Assembly: GCF_008329965.1 (NCBI RefSeq)
Contig: NZ_CP036150.1
Span: 682,001 to 746,000, forward strand
DNA length: 64,000 nucleotides
Direction of reading: 5' to 3'
Origin: Oceanispirochaeta crateris
GTDB taxonomy: Bacteria > Spirochaetota > Spirochaetia > DSM-2461
Shown: one piece after another, positions 16,070-26,350 of the stretch
Layout of the letters: every line of letters begins with the position of its first letter
Position numbering within the stretch: the stretch's first letter is position 1
Program-made: the position numbers and the translations under genes
Notes under the pieces: model-generated
Database searches by the model: none
What the model saw: the letters and a program-made list of their open reading frames with translations, nothing else
What the model was told of the DNA's origin: nothing

Positions 16070-17689
16070 TTATTGGTATAGCAGGGCCAGTGCCTGAGCC
16101 GTTTTCAAGCCGTCCGATGCAGAACTAATAATGCCTCCTGACCATCCTGAGGCTTCTCCGCAGATATAGAGGTTTTCAAAACTCTCACAGAGCCCGCTTT
16201 TACCATCTCTTATGACCTGTATGGGAGAGGAGGTCTTGCTCTCGAGCCCCAATAGCTGCCCGTTTTCCCATCCGGGCATTCGGCGGCAGATATCCTTTAA
16301 GCCCTCCTGAAGAGAAGAAATGACGCTTTCGGGCAGGAGCCTTGTCAGGTCCGAAGGGGAGAGACCCGGTGCATAAGAGGAGGGGAGGATGGATCCTGTG
16401 GCCTTGGATGAGAGGAAATCGGCAATGGTCATAGAAGGGGCTCTGTAGTCTCCGGTTTCTCTGTAGAATTTTTGTTCCAGAGATTCTAGCCATTCCATAC
16501 TTTCCAGAGCCGAGGGGGGCGTCTCTTTAATAAGAGCGGGGGATATCCCCGCTACGAGGGCCGCATTGGCAAAAAAGCCGTCTCTGTTGTAAAGGCTCAT
16601 TCCGTTGACAATATTGCTCTCTTTAAAGGCTGCTGCAGGGACTATTTTTCCTCCTGGGCACATGCAAAAACTATACACAGGAAGTGTCCCCGCTCCTGAT
16701 GTCAGTCTATATTCGGCGGCTTTAACGCCATCCAGGGATGGACATCCCCATTGAATTCTATTGATCATTTCCTGGGAGTGTTCCATCCGGAATCCCAAGG
16801 CAAAATTCTTAGCCCTGTAGGGAACTCCCCGACCTATGAGCATTCTGAATGTGTCCAGCGCGGAGTGGCCCGTTGCAAGAATGAAAAGATCAGCTTGAAT
16901 TTCTCCCTGGCTGGTGATGACACTCTGCAGTCGGCCCTCTTTGGGCTGGATGTCTTCGAGGGTACAGTCAAAATGGATGGTTCCTCCCAGTTCCTGAAAT
17001 TCATGCCTCATATTCTCAGCAATAGGAATCAGTTTATCACTGCCTATATGGGGGTGTGAAAGGTAGAGGATCTCCTCGGGAGCACCGTATCTTACAAACT
17101 CATGGAGGATGTAATGTCTCTCTTTTTTTATGTGTTTGCTCCTGGAAGTCAGCTTTCCGTCGGAAAATGTTCCGGCACCTCCCTCACCAAAACTGTAGTT
17201 GCTGTTTTCTGTGAATACAGAGGCCTCTTCAAGTTTTTCAATATCTTTTACCCTTTGCCGGACATCTTTTCCTCTTTCAAGCAAAGTGACCCTGAAACCG
17301 GCTCTTTGCAGGTACAGAGCCGAAAAGATACCCGCAGGTCCGGTTCCAACAATAATGACCTCTTTGGATACTGAAATCTTCGGAACCTTTAGAGTGCTTG
17401 TCTCTGGACTCAAAAACTTGGATTTTGACTCTCTAATCTCATTTGAATGGACTTTTAGGCGAATCAACCAATGAATTTTATCTTTTCTGCGGCTGTCAAG
17501 ACTCTTCTTTAGGATGGTATATTCAAAGTTCTTAATCTTGAGAATTTCTTTGATATTCCTTTCGAGATCTTCCTTGTTATACTGACAGGATATCTTAATA
17601 TCCAATTCTTTTTGACCCATGAATTCATCATAAATAACCCTTCGAGGGAGTACAAGCGGCTGGAAAGGTTTATTATAAGAACTTGACAA
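16070..17689 (-). CDS. FAD-dependent oxidoreductase of the COG2509 type
   Basis: The 539-residue protein has an N-terminal alpha/beta domain (about 25-100) followed by a Rossmann FAD motif (IIVGTGPAGIFSALYLQRAG, near 110-130). Later come SFGEGGAGTFSDGKLTSR, HPHIGSDKL and a C-terminal CGEASGWSGGIISSASDG. This combination and length are typical of uncharacterised COG2509 dehydrogenases, whose substrate is unknown. The frame begins at TTG (17687-17689) with AAGGAA 7 nt upstream. A start at an internal ATG (residue 24) is also possible. It diverges from topA and precedes murE. Confidence 0.85.
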   Translation of the reverse strand: MSSSYNKPFQPLVLPRRVIYDEFMGQKELDIKISCQYNKEDLERNIKEILKIKNFEYTILKKSLDSRRKDKIHWLIRLKVHSNEIRESKSKFLSPETSTLKVPKISVSKEVIIVGTGPAGIFSALYLQRAGFRVTLLERGKDVRQRVKDIEKLEEASVFTENSNYSFGEGGAGTFSDGKLTSRSKHIKKERHYILHEFVRYGAPEEILYLSHPHIGSDKLIPIAENMRHEFQELGGTIHFDCTLEDIQPKEGRLQSVITSQGEIQADLFILATGHSALDTFRMLIGRGVPYRAKNFALGFRMEHSQEMINRIQWGCPSLDGVKAAEYRLTSGAGTLPVYSFCMCPGGKIVPAAAFKESNIVNGMSLYNRDGFFANAALVAGISPALIKETPPSALESMEWLESLEQKFYRETGDYRAPSMTIADFLSSKATGSILPSSYAPGLSPSDLTRLLPESVISSLQEGLKDICRRMPGWENGQLLGLESKTSSPIQVIRDGKSGLCESFENLYICGEASGWSGGIISSASDGLKTAQALALLYQ

Positions 17690-17756
17690 TATACAATTCC
17701 TTGACTATTTATTTATCCAAGGTCTTGATTTTTTATATATTTTCCTGGAGGAACTT

Positions 17757-20135
17757 TTGGCAGCAACTAAAAAGCTTTTGATCGTGGAAAGCCCCGCAAA
17801 AGCAAAAACAATTAAAAAAATTCTCGGCAAAGATTTTACTGTCAAAGCCTCGGTGGGACATATCCGCGACCTGAACAGCAGTGGCCGCGGTAAGAAAGCT
17901 TTGGGAATTGATATAGAGCATGATTACAAGCCGGACTACATCATCATCAAGGGAAAGGAAAAAACTGTCCGGGAACTGCAAGAGGCGGCCGCAAAAGCGG
18001 ATGAGGTCTATCTGGCTCCCGACCCAGACCGCGAGGGTGAAGCCATTGCCTGGCATCTAAAAGAAGCTCTCAATCTCAGTGATGAAAATGCTCACCGGGT
18101 GACCTATTCGGCTATCACTAAGCGGGCTGTACTTCAGGCTCTTGAAGAACCCCGCAAAATTGATATGGATAGAGTCAATGCCCAGCAGGGCAGGAGAATC
18201 CTGGATAGATTGGTGGGATTCAGTCTCTCCCCCTTCCTTTGGAAAAAAGTGGCCAAAAATCTCAGTGCAGGACGCGTTCAGTCCGTAGCCGTTCGCATCG
18301 TTGTAGAACGGGAGAGAGAGATCAAGGCCTTCATACCCGAAGAATTCTGGAGAATCAAAGCCCTCGTTTCTCCGCCTGAAGCAAAAAAAGATCAATTTGA
18401 AGCCTCCCTCGTTCGCTGGCAGGGAGAAAAATTCGAACTGGGTAAACCCGCAGCTTCCTCAGAAGCTGCCTCGGCGGTGGTTGCAGACCATGTGAAAAAT
18501 CACCCTTTTAAGATTCGTAAAATTGAGACCAGGGAAGCCAAAGGCCGGCCCAGTCCTCCTTATATCACCTCCACCCTGCAGCAGGGGGCCAGTACCTATC
18601 TGAGTTTCGGTACAACCAAGACTATGTCTGTGGCACAGAAGCTCTACGAAGGTATGGAGATTGACGGCACCACTCAGGGTCTGATTACTTACATGAGAAC
18701 GGACTCAACCCGGATTGCTCCCGAGGCTCTGGAAGAGGTGAGAGAGTATATCTCCAAGAATTTTGACCCTGAATATCTTCCTGAGAAGCCTCAGGAATAT
18801 TCGACTAAAAAGAACGCCCAGGATGCTCATGAAGCGATCCGTCCCAGTTCTGTAGAACTGACCCCCGAAAAGGTAAAACCCTTTCTGACACGGGACCAGT
18901 ACAGGCTATATGAGCTGATATGGCGGCGCTTTGTTGCATCACAGATGCCACCTGCCCGTTATGACATCACAACGGTGACCATCGAGTCGGGAGACGCCGA
19001 GCTGGAAGCCAAAGGCCGTATCGTCCGGTTTAAGGGGCACAGCATCCTGATTCCCGAGAGCGAAAAGAAAGAAGACAGCAAATATCAGAATCTTCCCGAT
19101 GTGAAAGAACAGGATCTTTTGGACCTCGATGATTTGGATGTGACTCAGAATTTTACCAAACCACCTTCCCGTTATTCCGAGGCCAGTCTGGTCAAGGCTC
19201 TTGAAAAAGAAGGCATTGGCCGTCCATCTACCTATGCTCCTATCATAAAAACAATCAATGACAGAGGATATGTCCGACTGGAGAGCCGGGCGTTCCATGC
19301 CACCGAGCTTGGTATGGCCGTTAATGATATTCTGATTCAGAATTTTGAAGACATCATGGATCTGAAGTTCACCGCCGGGATGGAAGACTCTCTGGATGAG
19401 GTGGAGCAGGGGCATAAAGACTGGGTTGCCCTGATCGATCAGTTCTATAAACCCTTTGATCAGAAACTGGAAAAGGCACTCAAGGATGCGGAGGCTCTTA
19501 AGGGTCGTCCCTGGGACGGAGATGAAAAATGCCCCCTTTGCGGCAGCTCCCTGGTTGTCCGCTATTCCGTAAATGGTGCCTTTTTGGGTTGTTCCACCTA
19601 TCCTGAATGCAAGGGGCTCATCCCCATGCCAGGAGAAGACGAAGGTGATGAAAATGGAGAACCAGCAGAGATCATTCCCTGCCCCGAATGCGGCAGCAAT
19701 ATGGTTAAGAAAAAGTCCCGGTACGGTAAGGAGTTTATGGCCTGTTCCCGTTACCCAGAGTGTAAGACCACCCTTTCTCTGGACAAAGAGGGGAAACCTG
19801 TAGAACTGCCTAAAATTGAACGGGACTGTGATGAATGCGGTAAGCCTATGGAAGTGAAAATGGGTCGTAGAGGACCATTTTTGGCCTGTTCTGGATATCC
19901 GGACTGTAAAAACACAATGCCCATAGACAAAGACGGCAACGTGGTTATTCTCCCAAAGGTTGAGGGGGAAGTCTGCGAAAAGTGTGGAAAACCCATGGAA
20001 GTTAAACTGGGCCGTCGTGGACCCTTCCTGGCTTGTACCGGGTTTCCGAAATGCAGGAATGCCAAACCCCTTCCCGGAGATGAAAAACCAGCGAAGAAAA
20101 AAAAAGAAGCTGATAAAGAAAGTGATAAAGAGTAG
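17757..20135 (+). CDS. topA: DNA topoisomerase I
   Basis: This 792-residue type IA enzyme relaxes negative supercoils. The TOPRIM domain is N-terminal (LLIVESPAKAKTI; LAPDPDREGEAIAWHL), and the active-site tyrosine is Y312 in ITYMRTDSTRI. The C-terminus carries four Cys4 zinc ribbons of the form CxxC...C.xxPxC (from about residue 590 to 770), followed by a Lys-rich tail. Translation starts at TTG with GGAGG 5 nt upstream; the next residues (AATKKLLIVESPAKAK) match the family start. A clear terminator follows. Confidence 0.96.
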   Translation: MAATKKLLIVESPAKAKTIKKILGKDFTVKASVGHIRDLNSSGRGKKALGIDIEHDYKPDYIIIKGKEKTVRELQEAAAKADEVYLAPDPDREGEAIAWHLKEALNLSDENAHRVTYSAITKRAVLQALEEPRKIDMDRVNAQQGRRILDRLVGFSLSPFLWKKVAKNLSAGRVQSVAVRIVVEREREIKAFIPEEFWRIKALVSPPEAKKDQFEASLVRWQGEKFELGKPAASSEAASAVVADHVKNHPFKIRKIETREAKGRPSPPYITSTLQQGASTYLSFGTTKTMSVAQKLYEGMEIDGTTQGLITYMRTDSTRIAPEALEEVREYISKNFDPEYLPEKPQEYSTKKNAQDAHEAIRPSSVELTPEKVKPFLTRDQYRLYELIWRRFVASQMPPARYDITTVTIESGDAELEAKGRIVRFKGHSILIPESEKKEDSKYQNLPDVKEQDLLDLDDLDVTQNFTKPPSRYSEASLVKALEKEGIGRPSTYAPIIKTINDRGYVRLESRAFHATELGMAVNDILIQNFEDIMDLKFTAGMEDSLDEVEQGHKDWVALIDQFYKPFDQKLEKALKDAEALKGRPWDGDEKCPLCGSSLVVRYSVNGAFLGCSTYPECKGLIPMPGEDEGDENGEPAEIIPCPECGSNMVKKKSRYGKEFMACSRYPECKTTLSLDKEGKPVELPKIERDCDECGKPMEVKMGRRGPFLACSGYPDCKNTMPIDKDGNVVILPKVEGEVCEKCGKPMEVKLGRRGPFLACTGFPKCRNAKPLPGDEKPAKKKKEADKESDKE

Positions 20136-20166
20136 GTCTTTAAGCTTTTAAAATGAACATTATGAG

Positions 20167-20208
20167 AATCCTGTTGCGTCCCGGAAGGGATTATACAGGA
20201 TTTTTTTT
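20167..20208 (+). terminator. Intrinsic terminator of topA
   Basis: AATCCTGT (20167-20174) pairs with ACAGGATT (20195-20202), with an inner TCCC/GGGA stem, followed by eight T residues. Confidence 0.8.
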
Positions 20209-20258
20209 AGCTTTACTTCCCCCGGGAGATTCCTTATTTTAATACTAATGGTTTTAAA

Positions 20259-20308
20259 TGACCTTTTCGGTGCAAAATGACCATAAGCCTGAATCTGAGA
20301 AAAGGTCA
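20259..20308 (+). repeat. Inverted repeat and AAATGACC repeats in the ftsH leader
   Basis: TGACCTTTTC (20259-20268) is perfectly complementary to GAAAAGGTCA (20299-20308), just before the ribosome site. AAATGACC occurs twice (20256-20263 and 20275-20282), 19 nt apart. This could be a leader hairpin or a protein-binding cluster. The core AGGTCA also occurs upstream of hflK. Confidence 0.45.
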
Positions 20309-20322
20309 GGCAGGAGTAGCAG

Positions 20323-22551
20323 ATGAGTAACGAACAAGATGATAATAAACTGAATGCCAACGGCAAACGGGATAATAATGATGACTGGAAGCAGAAGCTC
20401 CGGGATGAATTAAAACCCGAGAATATGGAAAAAAGAGTGCAGAAATTCAAGAACGGAAAATACAAGTTTTCCTTCTGGTACTTTCTGCTGGTGATCGTCG
20501 TGCTGGCAATTCTGAACTTTATGTTTCTGAAAACCCCTGACGAAGTCATTGAATTTTCAACTTTTAAAGAAAAGGTCGAAACAGGAGACATTAAGAGAGT
20601 CAAAATCACTCCTTCCTATTATTATGGAATGACCTATACCTCCAGAGAGTATGCCACACAGATGGTGGATACCCTCACGCAGAGACTCTCTGGCAATACA
20701 GCTTCCTCCGAACAGGGAAGCGTCTTCAAGACTGTACCCATCAATGACCCCACATTTGTGCCCCTTTTGGAGAGCATGGACGTTGAGTTCTATGCGGAAC
20801 AGGAAAAAAGAAATTATTTTGTAGAAATCCTTTTAAGCTGGGTGGTTCCACTCCTCTTTCTATTTTTTATCTGGAGAATGATCTTCAAAAAAATGGGAAA
20901 CATGGGCGGTGGTTCCAATGTTATGAGTTTTGGTCAGAATAATTCAAAAATTGTGGCCGAAGAAGATCTTCATACACGCTTCAAGGATGTGGCTGGTTGC
21001 GAAGAGTCAAAAGATGAGTTAGTGGAAGTTGTTGATTTCCTGAAGACTCCTGACAAATATACGGCCATCGGTGGAAAAATTCCCAAGGGAGTTCTTCTTG
21101 TAGGACCTCCTGGAACAGGTAAGACTCTTATGGCCCGTGCCGTGGCCGGTGAAGCCGGGGTGACATTTTTCCGCATGAGTGGTGCCGACTTCGTAGAAAT
21201 GTTTGTTGGTGTGGGAGCAGCCCGTGTGCGGGACCTCTTCAAACAAGCCCGTGAGAAGGCCCCTTGTATCATCTTTATTGATGAGCTGGATGCGATAGGA
21301 AAGAGCCGTGCTGGTGCTATGAGCACTAATGACGAGCGGGAGCAGACCCTGAATCAGCTGCTTGTAGAAATGGATGGATTTGATTCCACATCGGGAGTCA
21401 TTATACTGGCAGCGACAAATAGACCAGAGGTTCTAGACCCGGCTCTCCTCCGTCCGGGACGTTTTGACAGACAGGTCTTAGTCGACAAGCCTGACCTGCT
21501 GGGACGGGAAGCCATACTTAAGATACATTCAGCAGGCGTTACATTGGACCCTGAAGTTAATTTGAAGAATGTGGCCAAGTCAACACCTGGTTTTGTGGGT
21601 GCAGATCTTGCCAATATCATCAATGAAGCTGCTTTGCTGGCCGTTCGTGGTGGAAGGAAGTCTGTTTCTCCCCATGACCTTGATGAAGCCATTGAAAAGA
21701 CAATCGCCGGTCTTGAAAAGAAGAACCGGCTCATCAATCCCCGGGAGCGGGAAATTGTGGCATACCATGAAACAGGACACGCCCTGGTGGCTGCTTTTAC
21801 ACCCGATGCCGATCCTGTTCAGAAGATTTCTATCGTTCCACGTGGGATGGGTGCCTTGGGTTATACCCTTCAGACACCTACTGAAGACCGTTTCCTCATG
21901 ACACAGGATGAACTCATTGGAAGAATCGATATTCTCCTTGGAGGCCGGGCTGCCGAAGAGATTGTGTTCAAGAAGATTTCAACCGGTGCCTCCAACGATA
22001 TTATGAAGAGTACGGATATTGCCCGTAATATGATTACCGAATATGGAATGAGTGAACGATTTAAAAATATGGCCCTCACCAAGAGGAATGGAGGTTATCT
22101 TGAAGGCGGAGGATCTCAGAAAGAGTATTCTGAGCAGACTCAGCAGTATATTGATGAAGAAATTTCCAAACTGATGGACCAGCGATATAAAGTGGTTGTC
22201 AATCTCTTGACTAAACACAGAGATCTTCTTGAAAAGGTGACAGATCACCTCATGGAAGAAGAGGTCATCACAACCGAAGAATTCCTCGAGATTATCAAGG
22301 CCGATGAAAATGGTGTTACCGAACTCGAACTAAGGAAGAAGCGGGACATGAAGGTCACAGAACGGGCTGCCACCACGGGGCAGAAGAGGAATGATGCCAT
22401 TATCGCCCGGAACAAGGCGAGGGAATTGGCTGAAAGCAACGAACCTCCCCAGGTGAATCCCGACCATAAGACAGAATCTCCCTTCACCCGTGAAGTCCCT
22501 CTGTCAATGGAAGGTGAGGATCAGAAAGAGATCCCCGATGACAAGTCCTGA
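20323..22551 (+). CDS. ftsH: ATP-dependent zinc metalloprotease FtsH
   Basis: A 742-residue membrane AAA protease that degrades misfolded or regulatory membrane and cytosolic proteins. Two transmembrane helices (about 47-67 and 165-187) flank an external domain. The AAA module has GPPGTGKT (261-268), the Walker B segment [12 protein letters not shown] and the second region of homology [19 protein letters not shown]. The zinc site is HETGH (482-486). A charged N-terminal extension of about 45 residues (rich in N, D, K, E) precedes the first helix. AGGAG lies 6 nt before the ATG. The modulators hflKC are encoded nearby on the opposite strand. Confidence 0.97.
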   Translation: MSNEQDDNKLNANGKRDNNDDWKQKLRDELKPENMEKRVQKFKNGKYKFSFWYFLLVIVVLAILNFMFLKTPDEVIEFSTFKEKVETGDIKRVKITPSYYYGMTYTSREYATQMVDTLTQRLSGNTASSEQGSVFKTVPINDPTFVPLLESMDVEFYAEQEKRNYFVEILLSWVVPLLFLFFIWRMIFKKMGNMGGGSNVMSFGQNNSKIVAEEDLHTRFKDVAGCEESKDELVEVVDFLKTPDKYTAIGGKIPKGVLLVGPPGTGKTLMARAVAGEAGVTFFRMSGADFVEMFVGVGAARVRDLFKQAREKAPCIIFIDELDAIGKSRAGAMSTNDEREQTLNQLLVEMDGFDSTSGVIILAATNRPEVLDPALLRPGRFDRQVLVDKPDLLGREAILKIHSAGVTLDPEVNLKNVAKSTPGFVGADLANIINEAALLAVRGGRKSVSPHDLDEAIEKTIAGLEKKNRLINPREREIVAYHETGHALVAAFTPDADPVQKISIVPRGMGALGYTLQTPTEDRFLMTQDELIGRIDILLGGRAAEEIVFKKISTGASNDIMKSTDIARNMITEYGMSERFKNMALTKRNGGYLEGGGSQKEYSEQTQQYIDEEISKLMDQRYKVVVNLLTKHRDLLEKVTDHLMEEEVITTEEFLEIIKADENGVTELELRKKRDMKVTERAATTGQKRNDAIIARNKARELAESNEPPQVNPDHKTESPFTREVPLSMEGEDQKEIPDDKS

Positions 22552-22582
22552 TCTGAATTGATAATCTGATTTTGACAAAGAT

Positions 22583-22621
22583 GGCCGCAGAATCCGTAAA
22601 AGGAATTTGCGGCCTTTTTTT
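22583..22621 (+). terminator. Intrinsic terminator of ftsH
   Basis: GGCCGCA (22583-22589) pairs with TGCGGCC (22608-22614), the loop is partly self-complementary, and seven T residues follow. The end of the T-run forms the first bases of the next predicted -35. Confidence 0.85.
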
Positions 22622-22649
22622 GACAAAAATGCCCTTCCTGTAGTAGATT
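22620..22649 (+). promoter_or_regulatory. Probable promoter of GltS-like gene
   Basis: TTGACA (22620-22625) and TAGATT (22644-22649) with an 18-nt spacer, directly after the ftsH terminator and about 30 nt before the gene. Confidence 0.45.
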
Positions 22650-22685
22650 GAATTTGTAGCTCGTTATCGGCCACAGGAGGCAAAC

Positions 22686-24119
22686 GTGAATTTTCATTGG
22701 ACTTTTATTATTGATCTCGGAATTATCTCCATCGCCTTGTTAGCAGGAACTCTGATTCGGTCGAAGGTTAAGTTTTTTCAGAATTATCTCATACCCAACT
22801 CATTAACAGCTGGTTTCATACTTCTGATTTTCTACAATTGGATAGGTCCTCTTTGGGGTTGGACCACAGGTTCCCTGGAAAACATGGTATTTCATTTTCT
22901 GAATATTTCATTCATTGCCATGATCCTCCGGGTGGGGAAGAAGGTCGAGTCCAATAAAAAAGCCGTCTTTTCTATGGCTACGTCCCTCGTCGCGCAATAC
23001 GGACTGCAGTGTTTTGTTGGAACGATTCTGACTCTTATCATGATTCATACATTTTTACCCGCTCTTTTCCCGGGATTCGGACTCTTTGCCACCCTCGGTT
23101 TCTCCCTGGGGCCCGGCCAGGCCTTCGCCATTGGCAGTGGATGGGAAAGTATGGGTTTTGATGGCTTGGCCTCGGTAGGATTGACCTTTGGAGCCCTGGG
23201 ATTCTTGCTGGCTTGCTTTGGAGGTATATTTCTTATCAATTTCGGTTTACGGAAAAAATGGATTTATCCCGAGCAGATGTCTGGCCTTGACAAGGTCAGC
23301 GTTCGTGCCGGTGTGGTTCGAAGAGGGGAAGATATGCCTGGAGAAGAGGTGAAGAACAGAACCTCAACCGAAGCCATCGATCCCTTATCATTCAATGCAG
23401 CCATGATTTTAGGGACCTATCTCCTGAGTTATCTGTTGCTTCGTTTATTGAATTGGCTCTTAGCCTATGCCGGTCCCTTAGGAGCAGAGTTGGCTGTCAA
23501 TCTTTGGGGCATCATGTTTATTTTCTCAGCAATAGTGGCCATGGTGGTTAAAAAGATTCTCGTTATATTGAATATGGAATACATTGTGGATGACCAGCGG
23601 CTTACAAGGGTCGCCGGATTCTCAGTCGACTTCATGGTAGCTGCATCTGTGGGTGCCATTTCCATTGCAGTTTTGAAAGATTATTGGCTGCCTATTCTGA
23701 TCGTTGCGGGTATTAGTGGTTTAATCACTATCATCACCCACATCTGGCTCTCAAGCCGGATCTTTGAAGATCATAGCTTTTACCGAGCCATCTTGATTTA
23801 TGGCTGTGTGACAGGGACGCTGCCTACAGGGCTGGCTCTTTTGAGGATCATTGATCCCGAGTTTGAAACGCCGGCATCAAAGGATTATATGTATGCTTCG
23901 GGAATGGTTTTTCTCATGGTCATTCCTATTATCGTTACGGCCAACATGCCTGCCTATGGAGCTCTTAAGGGTTCCTTGGTACAAACCTACATTGTTTTGG
24001 GAATCTATGCTTTTTATGTCGTTTTATGTTTCATCCTCTATCTGGTTTTATCAGGAAAAAACAGGTTTAACAGACCAGCCGATCTTTGGCTACCTCAAAA
24101 GCATTTGAAAGTGAAATAA
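22686..24119 (+). CDS. Sodium:glutamate symporter family (GltS-like) membrane protein
   Basis: A polytopic protein of 477 residues with about 11-12 hydrophobic helices. LIPNSLTAGFILL in the N-terminal half and SLGPGQAFAIGSGWESMGF resemble the re-entrant and substrate motifs of the GltS family, which imports glutamate with Na+. It is longer than classical GltS, with a hydrophilic loop near residues 195-235. The start is GTG with AGGAGG 5 nt upstream. A promoter follows the ftsH terminator, so it need not be co-transcribed with ftsH. The substrate could be another anion; the family assignment is moderate. Confidence 0.75.
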   Translation: MNFHWTFIIDLGIISIALLAGTLIRSKVKFFQNYLIPNSLTAGFILLIFYNWIGPLWGWTTGSLENMVFHFLNISFIAMILRVGKKVESNKKAVFSMATSLVAQYGLQCFVGTILTLIMIHTFLPALFPGFGLFATLGFSLGPGQAFAIGSGWESMGFDGLASVGLTFGALGFLLACFGGIFLINFGLRKKWIYPEQMSGLDKVSVRAGVVRRGEDMPGEEVKNRTSTEAIDPLSFNAAMILGTYLLSYLLLRLLNWLLAYAGPLGAELAVNLWGIMFIFSAIVAMVVKKILVILNMEYIVDDQRLTRVAGFSVDFMVAASVGAISIAVLKDYWLPILIVAGISGLITIITHIWLSSRIFEDHSFYRAILIYGCVTGTLPTGLALLRIIDPEFETPASKDYMYASGMVFLMVIPIIVTANMPAYGALKGSLVQTYIVLGIYAFYVVLCFILYLVLSGKNRFNRPADLWLPQKHLKVK

Positions 24120-24149
24120 AAAACCGGGGTTAAAGCCCCGGTTTTTTTA
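24118..24149. terminator. Bidirectional terminator between GltS-like gene and hflC
   Basis: AACCGGGG (24122-24129) pairs with CCCCGGTT (24136-24143) and is followed by seven T residues on plus and six on minus, serving both convergent units. Confidence 0.85.
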
Positions 24150-24164
24150 TTTGAAATCAGATCT

Positions 24165-25148
24165 TTATCTGCCTTCGGAATTATAGAGATACCGGAAATA
24201 ATCCATATCAGTTGTCAATGTTTTATTCAAAGAGGGCAGGGTAGTTTTGTAGGATTCCATAGATTTCCAAAAGTTATAGAAATCAGGATCACGGCCAAAC
24301 ACATCTCCATAGATCTGAGTTGACTGTGCGTCCGCACGCCCTTTGATTTCCTCTGACTTGGCATAAGCGCCAGAGATGATGGACTTCTGCTCTCTTTCAA
24401 GTTTACCCATCCATTCGGCTTTCTGCCCCTCTCCGTAAGAACGGTAGGCCTGGGCAATCTGGTTACGCTCGGTGATCATTCTGGCATAGACTGATTGGGT
24501 CAGATCGTCTGAGTAACGGATCTGACGGATGACGACATCAATCAATTCAATCCCGTACTGGGGTGTTAAAATCTTGGCTCTTGTCAGGATCTGATCGGAA
24601 ATCATTTTACGTCCCATCTTGATGCTGGGAAAGTTATTCCCAGTGGTAAAAGAGAAACTGGGACCGTTACCCTCATCATCTGTGATTTTCTGGGCCTCCT
24701 GGTTTTCTTCCGAAACAGTCCTGATCTTATCTGTGCTTCGAACCGATTCTGCCAAAGGGTTCTGGGCGATGATGGTTCTAACCGCCGAGTCAATGACGTC
24801 ATCCAGTCTGGCATAGGCCTGATTCATGGTGGACACTGATTCATAGAATTTGGCTGGATCACTGATGATCCACCGGGCAGTGGTATCCACCCAGATAAAC
24901 TGGTTTTCAGAGGTGGGAAGTCTTTGGGGCTCTCCATCCCAGATCAAAATTTTCTTGGAATACCGGGACACATTGTCCACGAAGGGCACCCTGAATTTCA
25001 ATCCCGCATCTGTTTCGGCTTTTACAATCTTACCGAAGCGGGTCACGATGGCCTGTTCGCCCTCGGTTACAATATAAAAAGGACCGAGAAAGGCAACGAG
25101 GACAAAGGCTACTAATATGATGAATAATACTTTTAATGAATTGTTCAC
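24165..25148 (-). CDS. hflC: Membrane protease modulator HflC
   Basis: A 327-residue SPFH/band-7 protein with one N-terminal membrane helix (LFIILVAFVLVAFLGPFYIV), then EGEQAIVTRFGKIV and a long C-terminal helical region (about 190-270) that oligomerises. With HflK it forms the cage around FtsH that limits access of membrane substrates. It overlaps the hflK stop by 4 nt (ATGA), so the two are translationally coupled. Length and start agree with HflC. It lies two genes from ftsH, converging on the same terminator region. Confidence 0.93.
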   Translation of the reverse strand: MNNSLKVLFIILVAFVLVAFLGPFYIVTEGEQAIVTRFGKIVKAETDAGLKFRVPFVDNVSRYSKKILIWDGEPQRLPTSENQFIWVDTTARWIISDPAKFYESVSTMNQAYARLDDVIDSAVRTIIAQNPLAESVRSTDKIRTVSEENQEAQKITDDEGNGPSFSFTTGNNFPSIKMGRKMISDQILTRAKILTPQYGIELIDVVIRQIRYSDDLTQSVYARMITERNQIAQAYRSYGEGQKAEWMGKLEREQKSIISGAYAKSEEIKGRADAQSTQIYGDVFGRDPDFYNFWKSMESYKTTLPSLNKTLTTDMDYFRYLYNSEGR

Positions 25149-26134
25149 TGTTCTCCTCCTGTTACTCCGCCCACGGCTTTGAAGGGGACAAAGTTTTTAA
25201 GGTTCTTATCTACAATATCCACAGGAGTTCCTAATCCGAAGACTTCTTCTATCATTTCATAGTAGAGTCTATCTCTGGTGATAGATGGATTCTTCTCATA
25301 CTCTGTCAATACAGCAGCAAATCTGGCTGTGTCACCAGTGGCTTCATTTACCCGTTCGGTCGCATAACCTTCGGCGATCTGAATAAGCTGCTGAGCCTGA
25401 CCTGTGGCCTTGGGAATCTCTTTGTTGTAGGCTTCTTTTCCTTCGTTTATAAGTCTGTTCATATCCTGAATTGCCTTATTGACATCTTCAAAGGCATCCT
25501 GAACTTCTCCCACGGGAGGAACGATATTCTGAAGTTTAACAGTGGTTACCTGGATACCCATTCCATAATCGTCCATGATTTCCTGGAGCATTAAGGCGCT
25601 TTGGTCTTCTATGTTGGTTCTTTCGGCACCGATAACATTTAAAATGGCTCTGTCACCCACCAGTTGGTTGACCACAGACTGGGATACATCCCTTATGGTT
25701 TTTTCTTTGTTGTTCACATTGAACAACCAGGCTTCAGGGTCCACAATGCGGTACTGGATGATCCAGGAAACATCTACGATGTTCAGGTCACCGGTGAGCA
25801 TGAGGGATTCATTGGAGTAATCTTTTTGGGAATACACCGAATTGGCTCCGGCAGCATCGGTTCTGAATCCGAACTGCATTGTCTGAATAACCTTGGTAGG
25901 TACTTTATAGACACGTTCTATACCCAGTGGGATTTTATACTGCAAGCCGGCACCGGTTGTACGGGTGTAATGGCCGAGGGTGAGGACAACGGCTTCTTCG
26001 GTCTGGTCAACCACATAAACACCACTCATTATACTGAATGCTGCGATGACAACGATCAATATGGTCCAGATGAACTTTGGTTTCATCGGCAGGTTAATCT
26101 TTCCTTTTTCAGGAGAGACATCTCTTTCAGGCAT
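25145..26134 (-). CDS. hflK: Membrane protease modulator HflK
   Basis: The 329-residue partner of HflC. A short cytoplasmic N-terminus is followed by a membrane helix (FIWTILIVVIAAFSIMSGVYVV), the band-7 segment DQTEEAVVLTLGHYTRTTGAGLQYKIP and a helical C-terminus with YNKEIPKATGQAQQLIQIAEGYA. The usual Gly/Pro-rich N-terminal extension of enterobacterial HflK is absent. AGGAG lies 8 nt before the ATG. The gene diverges from metG; the intergenic region has CCTGACTT direct repeats 21 bp apart. Confidence 0.92.
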   Translation of the reverse strand: MPERDVSPEKGKINLPMKPKFIWTILIVVIAAFSIMSGVYVVDQTEEAVVLTLGHYTRTTGAGLQYKIPLGIERVYKVPTKVIQTMQFGFRTDAAGANSVYSQKDYSNESLMLTGDLNIVDVSWIIQYRIVDPEAWLFNVNNKEKTIRDVSQSVVNQLVGDRAILNVIGAERTNIEDQSALMLQEIMDDYGMGIQVTTVKLQNIVPPVGEVQDAFEDVNKAIQDMNRLINEGKEAYNKEIPKATGQAQQLIQIAEGYATERVNEATGDTARFAAVLTEYEKNPSITRDRLYYEMIEEVFGLGTPVDIVDKNLKNFVPFKAVGGVTGGEQ

Positions 26135-26188
26135 GGCAAGGCTCCTTTTATCAATTTGCAGAGTTAAATTTTTTTTTAATAATCAAAC

Positions 26189-26227
26189 CCTGACTTTAAA
26201 GGTATATAACCTGACTTCACAGGTCAA
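26189..26227. promoter_or_regulatory. Operator-like repeats between hflK and metG
   Basis: CCTGACTT occurs at 26189-26196 and 26210-26217, exactly 21 bp apart (two helical turns). The second copy overlaps a TGAC...GTCA dyad (26212-26226). A TTGACC (-35-like) for hflK lies at 26227-26222 on the minus strand. A regulator-binding site is plausible but unproven. Confidence 0.35.
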
Positions 26228-26271
26228 GGGGAATCGTCTGTTCTCACAAGGACTTACCTCAAAGCACGGCA

Positions 26272-26300
26272 TTGACAATTCCCGCCTCCCTTTTTATGAT
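26272..26300 (+). promoter_or_regulatory. Promoter of metG
   Basis: Perfect -35 TTGACA (26272-26277), 17-nt spacer and TATGAT (26295-26300), about 50 nt before the gene. Confidence 0.7.
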
Positions 26301-26350
26301 AATCCGATTGTAACACTCCAATTAAATCCAGATATCAGCGAGGCTTGGCC

